Shown: positions 14,244-21,135 of the stretch, piece by piece
Layout of the letters: the number at the start of each line of letters is the position of its first letter
Position numbering within the stretch: the stretch's first letter is position 1
NCBI GenBank assembly: GCA_964570005.1
Contig: CAZMWE010000018.1
Span: 1 to 21,683 of the forward strand
DNA length: 21,683 nucleotides
Origin: JAJZCD01 sp964570005
GTDB lineage: Bacteria > Patescibacteriota > Saccharimonadia > Saccharimonadales > UBA4665
Direction: 5' to 3'
Notes under the pieces: generated by a model
Databases searched by the model: none
The model's input: only the letters and a program-made list of their open reading frames with translations
Told to the model about the DNA's origin: nothing
Program-made: the position numbers and the translations under genes

Positions 14244-14252
14244 ATGGCCAAC

Positions 14253-14297
14253 ATGAGTAAGCAGGCACGTCAACTCAATCTCCTCCTCGCCCGTTAG
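14253..14297 (+). CDS. Putative leucine leader peptide of leuS
   Basis: A 14-codon ORF, MSKQARQLNLLLAR, ends in TAG 63 bases before leuS. Four of its last seven codons are leucine, all CTC (one, then three in a row). The ATG lies nine bases after the -10 box, so it appears leaderless. Leucine-rich leaders that sense charged tRNA-Leu are established for leucine operons in other bacteria. Here the leucine run sits directly before leucyl-tRNA synthetase. A small hairpin GCCC-GTTA-GGGC (14289-14300) overlaps the leader stop and is followed by AATTT. It is short for a terminator, so the mechanism is unclear. Confidence 0.55.
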   Translation: MSKQARQLNLLLAR

Positions 14298-14318
14298 GGC
14301 AATTTCAACGCACTCCAG

Positions 14319-14324
14319 TATAAT
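14319..14324 (+). promoter_or_regulatory. Possible second, internal promoter of leuS
   Basis: A perfect TATAAT lies downstream of the leader ORF, 37 bases before the GTG start. No -35 box of quality is present. If active, it would bypass the leader. Confidence 0.3.
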
Positions 14325-14360
14325 TTTTACTAAAGCAACCCGAGAGAGGATTTTTAAGAC

Positions 14361-16853
14361 GTGAAGCGATACAACTCAAAAGAAATTGAGCCCAAGTGGC
14401 AAAAGGTATGGGACGAAACCGGCGTATATACGACGGACCTGCAGAGCGATAAGCCGAAATATGTGGCGATGAGCATGTTCAACTACCCAAGTGGCGCGGG
14501 AATCCACATCGGGCATGCCATGAATTACACCATTTCTGACGTGAAGGCGCGGTTCAAACGGCAGCAGGGTTATGAAAGTTACCATCCTATAGGCTGGGAC
14601 GCCTTTGGCCTGCCGGCAGAAAACTATGCTATCAAGAGCGGCGTGTCACCGCAGGAAAGCATGGCCAACATCATTCCCGGCTACCACAAACAATACAAGG
14701 CGATGGGTTGGAGCAACGACTGGGAAAAGGAGATCGCCACGCACCTGCCGGAATATTACAAATGGACGCAGTGGATTTTCAGTGAAATGTTCCGCAACGG
14801 TTTGGCGTACCAGGACAGCCGGATGCAATGGTGGTGCCCTATCGATAACACAGTGCTCGCCAACGAGCAGGTGATCGACGGTAAGTGCTGGCGGCATGAT
14901 GGTCCTAATGACCCACCGGCCGAAAAGCGCGAAGTCAAGCAGTGGTTTTTCAAGATTACCGACTATGCTGATGAGCTGCTGGAAGCGATTGATGGCCTGG
15001 ACTGGACTGACAGTGTCAAGCTGGCGCAAAAGAACTGGATCGGTCGCTCACGCGGCATTAATATCGACTACGAAGTAGTTGGGACTGATAAAAAAATCAC
15101 ATGCTTTACGACTACACCTGTTAACTACGGCATGACCTTTGTGGTGATTGCCCCCGAGCACGAGATGGTGCCGGAACTGACCACTCCCGAAAATAAAAAC
15201 GCCGTGGAAGCCTATGTGACAGCCTGCCTGAAAAAGAGTGAGCTGGAGCGCCAGCAAGAGGGCAAAGAAAAGACCGGCGTATTTACCGGTTCGTATGTAA
15301 AAAATCAGGTAACTGGTGAAAACGTGCCGGTGTGGGTAGCGGATTTTGTACTGGCCGGCTTTGGCACTGGTGTCGTGCAGGGCTGCCCAGCGCACGACGA
15401 ACGTGACTTTGAATTCGCAGCCAAATTCGGGCTACCGATTATCCGTGTACTGGAGGGACCGAACGGTGAGACCGACCGGATGGTCGACCCCAAGACCGAA
15501 ACGGTAGATCAGGTGCACGTTGGCCAAGGCATTACCCGTAAAATGATTCACTCCGAGCAGTTCAACGGCTTGCCGTTTGACGAAGCCATGGCAAAGACCA
15601 TGGATTACTTCGAGGCGCAAGGTTGGGGTAAGCGCGTGGTGAACTATCGTATGCGCGACTGGAGCGTCAGTCGCCAGCGGTATTGGGGCGCGCCAATTCC
15701 GATCGTGTACTGCCCTAAAGACGGGCCGGTGCTCGTGCCGGACGAGCAGCTGCCGGTGGTGCTGCCGGAACTGGACGATTTCGCACCGAGCGGTGACGGC
15801 CGCAGCGCGCTGGCTCGTGCCACCGACTGGCTGAAAACCAAGTGTCCGACTTGTGGCGGTGAGGCGGAACGCGAGACCGACACGCTGGACACCTACATCT
15901 GCAGCAGCTGGTACATGTACCGCTACATGGATCCGCACAACCAACATCAGATTTTTGACAGCGAACAGGTTAAAAAGTGGGAGCCCGTGGACTTTTACAA
16001 CGGCGCCGATCACGCCACGGCTCACCTGTTGTATGCGCGCTTTATCGGCCATTTCTTTAAACGGCTGGGTCTGGTGGATGAGCCGGAGCCGTTCAAGCAG
16101 TTCCTATTTAACGGCAAAGTTACGGCCCAGAATGGCGAAATGTTCAGCAAGAGCAAGGGGAACGGTATTGACCCGCTCGACATTATTGAACAGGGCTATG
16201 GTGCCGATGCACTGCGGACCTACCTGATGTTTGCTGCACCTCTGGAGCTGTGGGCTAAGTGGGACCCCCAGGGAGTGCCGGGTACACACCGGTTTTTGAG
16301 CCGTGTATGGAACCTTGTGGGTGAGTACGGCGAAGCAAAGCCGGTAGATTTAAGTGAAGCGCAGCAAAAAGCTGTTCGGCGCGCCGCGCACGCCATGATC
16401 CGCAAAATGACCGAAGACATCGAAGCGAATCGCTACAATACGGCGATTGCTGCGGCCATGACTTGCACAAACGAGCTGTATAAGCTGAAAGCCGAAGCAT
16501 TTGGTACGCACGAGGTCTGGCAGGAAGCACTTGAAGCATTGGTGACTTGTGCTGCTCCGTTCGCGCCGCATACCTCTGAGGACTTGTGGTTCCAGCTTGG
16601 CCACTCTGCGTCGGTACATCGCGATACCTGGCCGAAATACGATGAGAGATATCTGGCCGAAGACACGGTGACCATTGCTGTGCAAGTCAATGGTAAGCTG
16701 CGCGGTACGATCCAGGCATCGGCTGATGCCGATGAAACGCAAGCTTCCGAAATGGCCAAGGCCGACCCCAAGATCACCGGACATCTGGATGGCAAACAGA
16801 TCATAAAAACTATCTACGTCCCCGCCAAGCTCCTCAACTTTGTCGTCAAATAA
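14361..16853 (+). CDS. leuS: Leucyl-tRNA synthetase
   Basis: 830 residues, slightly shorter than typical bacterial LeuRS. It charges tRNA-Leu with leucine in the cytoplasm. The class I catalytic domain has HIGH (about residues 47-50) within a Gly-rich segment, and WDAFGLPAENYA. An editing insert (CP1), about 220-400, carries TTTPVNYGMTFVVIAPEH and GCPAHDERDF, which resemble the editing-site motifs. The KMSKS loop reads MFSKSKGN at about 593, so the first Lys is Met and the Met is Phe. WGAPIPIVYC and the C-terminal anticodon domain are normal, and the C-terminal VQVNGKLRGTI is typical. The start is GTG with AGAGAGGA about ten bases upstream. A leucine-rich leader ORF precedes it. Confidence 0.97.
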   Translation: MKRYNSKEIEPKWQKVWDETGVYTTDLQSDKPKYVAMSMFNYPSGAGIHIGHAMNYTISDVKARFKRQQGYESYHPIGWDAFGLPAENYAIKSGVSPQESMANIIPGYHKQYKAMGWSNDWEKEIATHLPEYYKWTQWIFSEMFRNGLAYQDSRMQWWCPIDNTVLANEQVIDGKCWRHDGPNDPPAEKREVKQWFFKITDYADELLEAIDGLDWTDSVKLAQKNWIGRSRGINIDYEVVGTDKKITCFTTTPVNYGMTFVVIAPEHEMVPELTTPENKNAVEAYVTACLKKSELERQQEGKEKTGVFTGSYVKNQVTGENVPVWVADFVLAGFGTGVVQGCPAHDERDFEFAAKFGLPIIRVLEGPNGETDRMVDPKTETVDQVHVGQGITRKMIHSEQFNGLPFDEAMAKTMDYFEAQGWGKRVVNYRMRDWSVSRQRYWGAPIPIVYCPKDGPVLVPDEQLPVVLPELDDFAPSGDGRSALARATDWLKTKCPTCGGEAERETDTLDTYICSSWYMYRYMDPHNQHQIFDSEQVKKWEPVDFYNGADHATAHLLYARFIGHFFKRLGLVDEPEPFKQFLFNGKVTAQNGEMFSKSKGNGIDPLDIIEQGYGADALRTYLMFAAPLELWAKWDPQGVPGTHRFLSRVWNLVGEYGEAKPVDLSEAQQKAVRRAAHAMIRKMTEDIEANRYNTAIAAAMTCTNELYKLKAEAFGTHEVWQEALEALVTCAAPFAPHTSEDLWFQLGHSASVHRDTWPKYDERYLAEDTVTIAVQVNGKLRGTIQASADADETQASEMAKADPKITGHLDGKQIIKTIYVPAKLLNFVVK

Positions 16854-16890
16854 CTAAATCCTGATAAACGAAAAGTTGCCTGAACCTGAA

Positions 16891-16961
16891 AACACACCCC
16901 AACCAAATCTCGTCCCATACGGGAATCTCACTTGCGTGAGGGAGAGATGGCGGGGTGTGTT
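16891..16961. repeat. Branched palindrome after leuS
   Basis: A perfect ten-base inverted repeat (AACACACCCC at 16891, GGGGTGTGTT at 16952) encloses a second stem, CC plus ATCTC pairing with GAGAT plus GG. Inside are two hairpins, TCCC-ATAC-GGGA and CTCAC-TTGC-GTGAG. The minus-strand version is followed by TTTTC, so it may terminate the convergent secreted-protein gene. Its nested design also fits a REP or MITE-like mobile palindrome, but a second copy is not in this window. Confidence 0.6.
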
Positions 16962-17026
16962 GACAAGAGGAACTGCCGGTCAGGCTGGTGGTGGCGTCCG
17001 AGGACGTTTTATCGCTTGGCCGTCGG

Positions 17027-17626
17027 CTAGTAATTCATGGAACTTTGCTCGCCGAGGAATTGCTCTGAAAGAGGTGCCAGCGCATCGTCGCTACAGCTCC
17101 ACGTGATCTGGACGGTTATCAGGTACGGATTACCCGTGTCCGATGAGATTCCGTTTGGAGTGGTGACCGAGGGCGTGTACGACGTCTCGTAGATGACGAC
17201 GCCACTGTTACCTTGGTCGTAGTGGAATGCCCGTATCGCAATGAAACTGTGACCCGTAAGGCCGACGTCGGTGATCAACTGCACCTTATTGCCTGCGTTC
17301 TTTGCGGTGCCGAAGTCGCCCTCGTAGGCAGCGGCGCTGTCGATGGTAACGTCGACGTCATAATGGCTGTTGCTCCACTCGCATTGGAGCGGATTGCCGC
17401 TGACAGTCTGGCGTGTGAGCGTAACGGTATGGCCGTCAAAGTCAATCGTTGCGTATGTGCTGCTGTCCTTGCCGAAGGCGTCGCACGCGTTTGGCGTGCT
17501 GGTGACGGCGGCTGGTGCGGCCAGAGCCTTGTTGGGGGTGTCGTGGAGGGCGTACCCAGTTGTGAACCCTATCGCGAGCATTAGTATGCTGACGAGGGCG
17601 GTAAGCGAATACCAGCGCTTTCGCAA
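17027..17626 (-). CDS. Secreted or membrane-anchored hypothetical protein
   Basis: 199 residues starting with TTG (MRKRWYSL...). An AGAAGGG ribosome binding site lies about ten bases upstream. Residues 8-28 form a signal peptide or anchor. A linker rich in Ala, Pro and Thr follows, then a compact domain with three Cys (about residues 48, 82 and 180) that could form a disulfide. CEWSNSHYDVDVTI and similar strands look like a beta-rich extracytoplasmic domain. A faint resemblance to Cys-containing actinobacterial DUF3558 lipoproteins (a Cys after a short N-terminal stretch, then C-x-W) can be seen, but no lipobox is present. Function is unknown. It has a long structured leader and a strong promoter. 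Confidence 0.7.
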   Translation of the reverse strand: MRKRWYSLTALVSILMLAIGFTTGYALHDTPNKALAAPAAVTSTPNACDAFGKDSSTYATIDFDGHTVTLTRQTVSGNPLQCEWSNSHYDVDVTIDSAAAYEGDFGTAKNAGNKVQLITDVGLTGHSFIAIRAFHYDQGNSGVVIYETSYTPSVTTPNGISSDTGNPYLITVQITWSCSDDALAPLSEQFLGEQSSMNY

Positions 17627-17835
17627 AGCCGTAACCCTTCTCTTACAGTAGGCGTGCTGTCATCAATCGAAACCCATTGGGGGTGTCGATAGCCGTGATC
17701 CCGCGTGTCGCGAGTCAGGGGTAGTACGTTTGAACGGAAATACGCGCTCAAACACAGTACCCCAGACTCGTAACAGCCTGATCCTTAAACTCTCTTGTCA
17801 ATGTACCTTCGGAGGGTAAAACCTCAACGAAAGCG
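17627..17835 (-). promoter_or_regulatory. Long structured 5' leader of the secreted-protein gene
   Basis: About 210 bases between promoter and start hold strong pairings on the minus strand. CGAGTC/GACTCG, GGGGTA/TACCCC and GTTTGA/TCAAAC are nested in one long hairpin (17710-17770). ATCGA plus ACCC pair with GGGT plus TCGAT in a second hairpin (17666-17690). A smaller ACAG/CTGT stem lies near the ribosome binding site. No terminator run is seen. It resembles no riboswitch I know; translational control is possible. Confidence 0.4.
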
Positions 17836-17841
17836 CTTTAT

Positions 17842-17870
17842 ATAATATCATTTTCATATTATAAAGTCAA
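17842..17870 (-). promoter_or_regulatory. Promoter of the secreted-protein gene
   Basis: TTGACT (17870-17865) and TATTAT (17847-17842) on the minus strand have an ideal 17-base spacer in an AT-rich stretch. Transcription would start near 17835. Confidence 0.7.
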
Positions 17871-17965
17871 TAGCATCACCCCTGTTAGGCACGGTTGACG
17901 TCTGACAAGGCACGGAGCGAAGCTGTAGTGAGGCTGATGGTCATTCAAGTACGGCGCGGTTAAGG

Positions 17966-17994
17966 TTGAGACAAGGCTCAAAACGGGGTATAAT
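17966..17994 (+). promoter_or_regulatory. Promoter of the rpmF-nusB unit
   Basis: TTGAGA (17966-17971) and TATAAT (17989-17994) have a 17-base spacer. The rpmF start lies about 40 bases after the likely start of transcription. Confidence 0.85.
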
Positions 17995-18040
17995 ACAGAG
18001 TAATTACTAAACAACGAACTCGGATAGGAGTTAGCACATC

Positions 18041-18196
18041 ATGGGTAAACCCAAGAAGCGTACCAGCCCCCGCGCCACTGGCGCCCGTCGCAGCCACTTA
18101 GTGGTCAAACTGGCCCGCGCGGTTAATAAAAAATCACCGGTCAAGGCTTACACGACACGCCGCGAAAGCGGTAAGAAACTGGCTGCAGCCAAATAA
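18041..18196 (+). CDS. rpmF: Ribosomal protein L32, zinc-free form
   Basis: A 51-residue, very basic protein. The N-terminus GKPKKRTSPRATGARRSHL matches the L32 start, in which PKKRTS and a following RRSH are conserved. The usual C-terminal zinc-binding Cys residues are absent; the tail is a simple basic stretch. Loss of zinc ligands is known in several ribosomal protein lineages. The protein is part of the 50S subunit. AGGAG lies ten bases before the ATG, and a strong promoter stands upstream. It heads a unit with nusB, NUDIX and rnc; rpmF lies near rnc in many bacteria, which supports the call. Confidence 0.8.
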   Translation: MGKPKKRTSPRATGARRSHLVVKLARAVNKKSPVKAYTTRRESGKKLAAAK

Positions 18197-18223
18197 CTTG
18201 TAGTCAAAGAGGGAGTTACAGGC

Positions 18224-18730
18224 ATGGCAAGCAACCGCCACCTCGGCCGTATCGTCGCTCTGCAAACACTGTACGAGCAGGATTTTCGCCGCGAAGCCGG
18301 TGATGATTCGTTTGATCTCGCGCAGGTACTGAAGCGCAATATTACGCGCTATGAATCCACGGTCGATGATGTGTTCTTCATCGAAGAACTGGTTCGTGGC
18401 GTGGCCAAGTATGAGCAGGAACTGGACGACGAGCTCCGGCCGCTGGCGCCCGAATGGCCCATTGAACAGATCGCCCGCATGGACCGGGTGGTACTGCGCA
18501 TGGGGTTATATGAACTGACCTACGAGAGTGACGTACCGCCGAAAGTCGTTATCAACGAAGCTGTGGAGCTTGCCAAAGCCTTCGGCGGTGAAAACTCTAG
18601 CAAGTTCGTGAACGGTGTACTTGGCACAGCGCTTAAACATAAGCTTGGCGATGCGGCTCCGGAAGCGCGCCAAAAAGTTGCCGAAGCTGACACTGACGCA
18701 GAGCAAACGGAAAGTAAAGAGGCCGTTTAA
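18224..18730 (+). CDS. nusB: Transcription antitermination factor NusB
   Basis: 168 residues, a helical RNA-binding protein that joins NusE (S10) on boxA RNA for rRNA antitermination. The start MASNRHLGRIVALQTLYEQDF is the NusB N-terminal helix with its Arg-rich RNA-binding patch. The pattern IEQIARMDRVVLRMGLYEL, then VVINEAVELAKAFGGENSSKFVNGVLG, is the conserved C-terminal half of the family. An acidic tail of about 25 residues (DTDAEQTESKE) is an extension. AGAGGGAG stands about ten bases before the ATG. It lies 27 bases after rpmF, and its TAA abuts the GTG of the NUDIX gene, indicating one operon. Confidence 0.95.
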   Translation: MASNRHLGRIVALQTLYEQDFRREAGDDSFDLAQVLKRNITRYESTVDDVFFIEELVRGVAKYEQELDDELRPLAPEWPIEQIARMDRVVLRMGLYELTYESDVPPKVVINEAVELAKAFGGENSSKFVNGVLGTALKHKLGDAAPEARQKVAEADTDAEQTESKEAV

Positions 18731-19264
18731 GTGGCGGCTCACAAAAAGCACCGGGCACGGCCACTGGACGTCGCCAAACGGCCCATAGATGGTATCCGCA
18801 AGTTTGTGACGCGTCGGCCAGCCATCGAAGAAGTGGTGCAGGAAACTACCAGCGGCGGCATAGTCTTTCGCCATAACCCCAAAACGAACGATCTGGAAAT
18901 CCTGCTCATTAAAGACGCCAAAAGCCGCTGGACTATCCCCAAGGGCCATGTGGAGCCGAATGAAGAGCCAAAAGATACTGCCGCTCGCGAAATTACCGAG
19001 GAGACCGGCTTGCAGGAAATGAGAGTCCGCGAATGGCTCGGCAAAGTCCACTTTCGCTACCGCCGCAACCACACGCTGGTGTTGATGACCATGCACATCT
19101 ATCTAGTGGAGGGGCTGGGTAACACCAACCGCCTGCATCCGGAGGACTGGCTTAGCGACATCCAGTGGCTGCCGGCCACTACCGCCGTGGATAGTATCGC
19201 CTACGAAGACATCGGCAAACTGATGCTGCTGGGTATGAAAAAAATCAGAGAGCAACAGCTCTAG
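18731..19264 (+). CDS. NUDIX hydrolase
   Basis: 177 residues with GTG start directly after the nusB stop (TAAGTG), so translation is probably coupled. A basic N-terminus of about 35 residues precedes the NUDIX fold. The Nudix box, beginning GHVEPNEEPK and ending REITEETGL (about residues 76-98), fits G-x5-E-x7-R-E-U-x-E-E-x-G-U with every metal-binding Glu present. TSGGIVFRHNPKTND before it is the usual first strand. The substrate is a nucleoside diphosphate derivative, such as an oxidised nucleotide, a dinucleotide polyphosphate or an RNA cap; it cannot be told from sequence. Linked to nusB and rnc, a role in RNA or nucleotide clean-up is plausible. Confidence 0.9.
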   Translation: MAAHKKHRARPLDVAKRPIDGIRKFVTRRPAIEEVVQETTSGGIVFRHNPKTNDLEILLIKDAKSRWTIPKGHVEPNEEPKDTAAREITEETGLQEMRVREWLGKVHFRYRRNHTLVLMTMHIYLVEGLGNTNRLHPEDWLSDIQWLPATTAVDSIAYEDIGKLMLLGMKKIREQQL

Positions 19265-19280
19265 AGAGGAACCATTTACT

Positions 19281-19339
19281 GATAGACGATGGACGACAGG
19301 AGTTTTTAGGTAAATAACTTCTACCGTCTAATGTCTATC
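19281..19339. repeat. Imperfect inverted repeat with heptad-like units
   Basis: The left arm GATAGACGATGGACGACAG (19281-19299) and right arm CTACCGTCTAATGTCTATC (19321-19339) pair at 14 of 19 positions plus two G-T pairs. The left arm itself is made of seven-base units (ATAGACG, ATGGACG). It separates the NUDIX gene from rnc and could be a weak hairpin or a repeat element. Confidence 0.45.
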
Positions 19340-19347
19340 CTCATGCT

Positions 19348-20040
19348 ATGGACACAAGTGCATATCAACAACTGGCCCGTGAAAAATTAGGGGGTGAGTT
19401 TGGAAAGCTCGACCTGCTCATCACTGCACTAACGCACCGCAGCTACTTGAACGAGCACCGAAGTACGGTCAAGGAGCACAACGAACGTCTGGAATTTCTG
19501 GGCGACGCCGTGCTGGAACTGGTCGTGACGGAATTTTTGTACCAGCACTACAATGAACCGGAAGGCATTCTGACCAACTGGCGTAGCAGCTTGGTACGTA
19601 CCGAGAGTATCGGTGCGGCCGCGGAGCGCCTTGGTTTTGAACCGCTGCTCCGTTTGAGTCGCGGCGAGAAACGCGGCACCGAACGGGCTCGCGCCCAGAT
19701 TCTAGCCAACAGCTTCGAAGCGGTAACTGGTGCTTTGTATCTGGACAAGGGCTACGAAGCCTGCAAACAGTTCATTACCGATAACATCTTAAGTACCTTT
19801 GATGAAATCCTTAAAACCGGCAGCTGGATGGACCCAAAAAGCAACTTGCAGGAAGTCGTGCAGAGCCAGGGCGAGTCTACGCCACAGTACCGTGTGCTGG
19901 CCGAAGAAGGCCCTGACCACGACAAAACATTCACGGTGGGTGTATTTGTGGAAGAAACGCTCAAAGGCCAGGGTACTGGTCCGAGCAAGCAGGCTGCGCA
20001 GGTTGCGGCCGCCACTGATGCTCTCAAACAGTACCGATAG
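19348..20040 (+). CDS. rnc: Ribonuclease III
   Basis: 230 residues. The enzyme cleaves double-stranded RNA, including rRNA precursors. The catalytic domain (about 1-150) carries the signature HNERLEFLGDAVLE (44-57) with Glu46, Glu49 and Asp53. ILANSFEAVTGALYLD (118-133) supplies Glu124; the nearby position that is Asp in E. coli (Asp114) is Asn121. A double-stranded RNA-binding domain (about 160-228) has the usual KSNLQEVVQ...PQYRV and the GxGxSKKxAxxxAA-like ending GTGPSKQAAQVAAATDAL. The ATG at 19348 has no Shine-Dalgarno. It is in the rpmF-nusB-NUDIX region, separated by the inverted repeat. Confidence 0.96.
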   Translation: MDTSAYQQLAREKLGGEFGKLDLLITALTHRSYLNEHRSTVKEHNERLEFLGDAVLELVVTEFLYQHYNEPEGILTNWRSSLVRTESIGAAAERLGFEPLLRLSRGEKRGTERARAQILANSFEAVTGALYLDKGYEACKQFITDNILSTFDEILKTGSWMDPKSNLQEVVQSQGESTPQYRVLAEEGPDHDKTFTVGVFVEETLKGQGTGPSKQAAQVAAATDALKQYR

Positions 20041-20065
20041 CCGGAATCGCTGTTTTGCCGGCTAT
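20037..20065 (+). terminator. Hairpin after rnc
   Basis: ATAGCCGG (20037-20044) and CCGGCTAT (20058-20065) form an eight-base stem that includes the rnc stop codon. The T-tract is weak (TGTACTT), so termination may be partial. Confidence 0.45.
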
Positions 20066-20093
20066 TGTACTTCGCTTATGTTTTAGCTAAACT
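20065..20093 (+). promoter_or_regulatory. Candidate promoter of the 104-residue membrane protein gene
   Basis: TTGTAC (20065-20070) and TAAACT (20088-20093) have a 17-base spacer. The ATG follows six bases after the -10 box, giving a leaderless start. Confidence 0.4.
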
Positions 20094-20099
20094 GCAGCC

Positions 20100-20414
20100 A
20101 TGCCCAGCAATAGAGAGTCTTCAAAGTTCTCTAATCAACGATCACACGTTGGCTTGTATGGTTTGATTGGCGGCATAGCTCCATTTGTTATGTATGAGGC
20201 CATTACTAGTTTTTGGGGAGACCAGTCGGCGTTGGCAATGAATTATGAGTTTATCGGGCTTGCTGTCGCTAATCTTATTTTTATTCTTATCTTTTGTTTG
20301 CCGTCGTTCAGAAGAACAGCGTATCCGAATATGATAGGGCTAGCTGGTTTGATTGTTAATATAGTGGCGATGCTATTGTTGCTCAATCAAGTATATTGGA
20401 CGAGCCTGTGGTGA
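20100..20414 (+). CDS. Small hypothetical membrane protein
   Basis: 104 residues with three membrane helices (about 17-36, 48-68, 77-97) and a polar N-terminus. I do not recognise it. Base composition is clearly more AT-rich than the neighbouring core genes, with many T-ended codons, which suggests recent acquisition or low expression. No Shine-Dalgarno is present; the start lies six bases after a -10-like TAAACT. It is inserted between rnc and rpsP, both conserved genes. Confidence 0.6.
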   Translation: MPSNRESSKFSNQRSHVGLYGLIGGIAPFVMYEAITSFWGDQSALAMNYEFIGLAVANLIFILIFCLPSFRRTAYPNMIGLAGLIVNIVAMLLLLNQVYWTSLW

Positions 20415-20495
20415 GCTTGTTTTTCTATGCCTCTGACTTGGAGGAGGTAGAGAGCCTGTATCGCTTAAGCTGAGCGAAAGATTTGAGCGGTTCCA

Positions 20496-20524
20496 TTGAC
20501 AACAGAGGTGGAACAGTGTAAAAT
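20496..20524 (+). promoter_or_regulatory. Promoter of rpsP
   Basis: A perfect TTGACA (20496-20501) and TAAAAT (20519-20524) are separated by 17 bases, with a TG just before the -10 box. The start codon follows after a 5' leader of about 25 bases. Confidence 0.88.
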
Positions 20525-20554
20525 GGCATACATTAACGTAAAGAAGGAACAGGG

Positions 20555-20944
20555 ATGTTAGTCATTCGTTTGCAGCGCACCGGCCGTAAGGGCCACGCCA
20601 ATTTCCGCGTCGTAGTCCAAGACTCGCGCCGGACCCCTACCAGCGGTAAAATTGTTGCCCAAGTGGGCACATATGACCCGCATGCCAAACAAATCAACCT
20701 TAACAAGGAGCGTGTCGAACACTATTTGGCACACGGCGCCCAGCCAAGTGAGCGCGTGGCGTTGCTCCTGAAGACCGAAGGCGTCAAACTGCCGGACTGG
20801 GTTAAAGCCTCAGTGGCTAAGCAGAGCAAGATCCGTAACCCGGAAAAGCTCCGCCGCAACCAACCCAAAGAAGTGCCAGTGGAATCTCCAGCAGAGACCG
20901 AAGCTGAAACACTAGCTGCTGAACCCGCTGAAGAAGCGGCCTAA
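20555..20944 (+). CDS. rpsP: Ribosomal protein S16
   Basis: 129 residues. The first 80 are the S16 domain: MLVIRLQRTGRKGHANFRVVV, the conserved RRTPTSGKIVAQVGTYDP segment and the RVEHYLAHGAQPSERVALLL region that binds 16S rRNA in the 30S body. The remaining 45 residues are an extension rich in Lys, then Glu, Ala and Pro, likely disordered. AAGGA lies about seven bases before the ATG. A strong promoter stands upstream, a clear terminator downstream, and khpA follows, as is usual for rpsP. Confidence 0.97.
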   Translation: MLVIRLQRTGRKGHANFRVVVQDSRRTPTSGKIVAQVGTYDPHAKQINLNKERVEHYLAHGAQPSERVALLLKTEGVKLPDWVKASVAKQSKIRNPEKLRRNQPKEVPVESPAETEAETLAAEPAEEAA

Positions 20945-20968
20945 AATCCGGAGTTTAACGGTAATAAT

Positions 20969-21014
20969 AAGTCATTCAGGCAGGTATTGGAAAAGCCGTA
21001 CGCCTGAATGATTT
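20969..21014 (+). terminator. Terminator of rpsP
   Basis: TCATTCAGGC (20972-20981) pairs with GCCTGAATGA (21002-21011). The stem extends by AAG/TTT at the base and is followed by TTTATAT. The 20-base loop is long. Confidence 0.7.
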
Positions 21015-21051
21015 ATATAAAAGGCCGGCAGCATATCCCTTATGCTTTTGA

Positions 21052-21057
21052 TATAAT
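21052..21057 (+). promoter_or_regulatory. Upstream -10 box of khpA
   Basis: A perfect TATAAT stands just after the rpsP terminator. No good -35 box is visible. It would give a leader of about 70 bases. Confidence 0.35.
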
Positions 21058-21070
21058 GTAAAATATTGAG

Positions 21071-21099
21071 CTGGACCGCGCTAAGCCTTTTGTTATAAT
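21071..21099 (+). promoter_or_regulatory. Main promoter of khpA
   Basis: An extended -10 box, TGTTATAAT (TATAAT at 21094-21099), has CTGGAC 17 bases upstream. The leader is about 30 bases with a strong ribosome binding site. Confidence 0.7.
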
Positions 21100-21135
21100 G
21101 CGCGAAGAAGCTACACGAGAAGGAGGCATTCACCG

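Noticed and set aside
15432..16052. Minus-strand ORF of 206 residues inside leuS
   Set aside because: It is antisense to a conserved synthetase and has no start signal or recognisable domain.
17627..17835. Known riboswitch (c-di-GMP, c-di-AMP, cobalamin, TPP) in the leader
   Set aside because: None of the conserved core sequences I remember for these classes is present.
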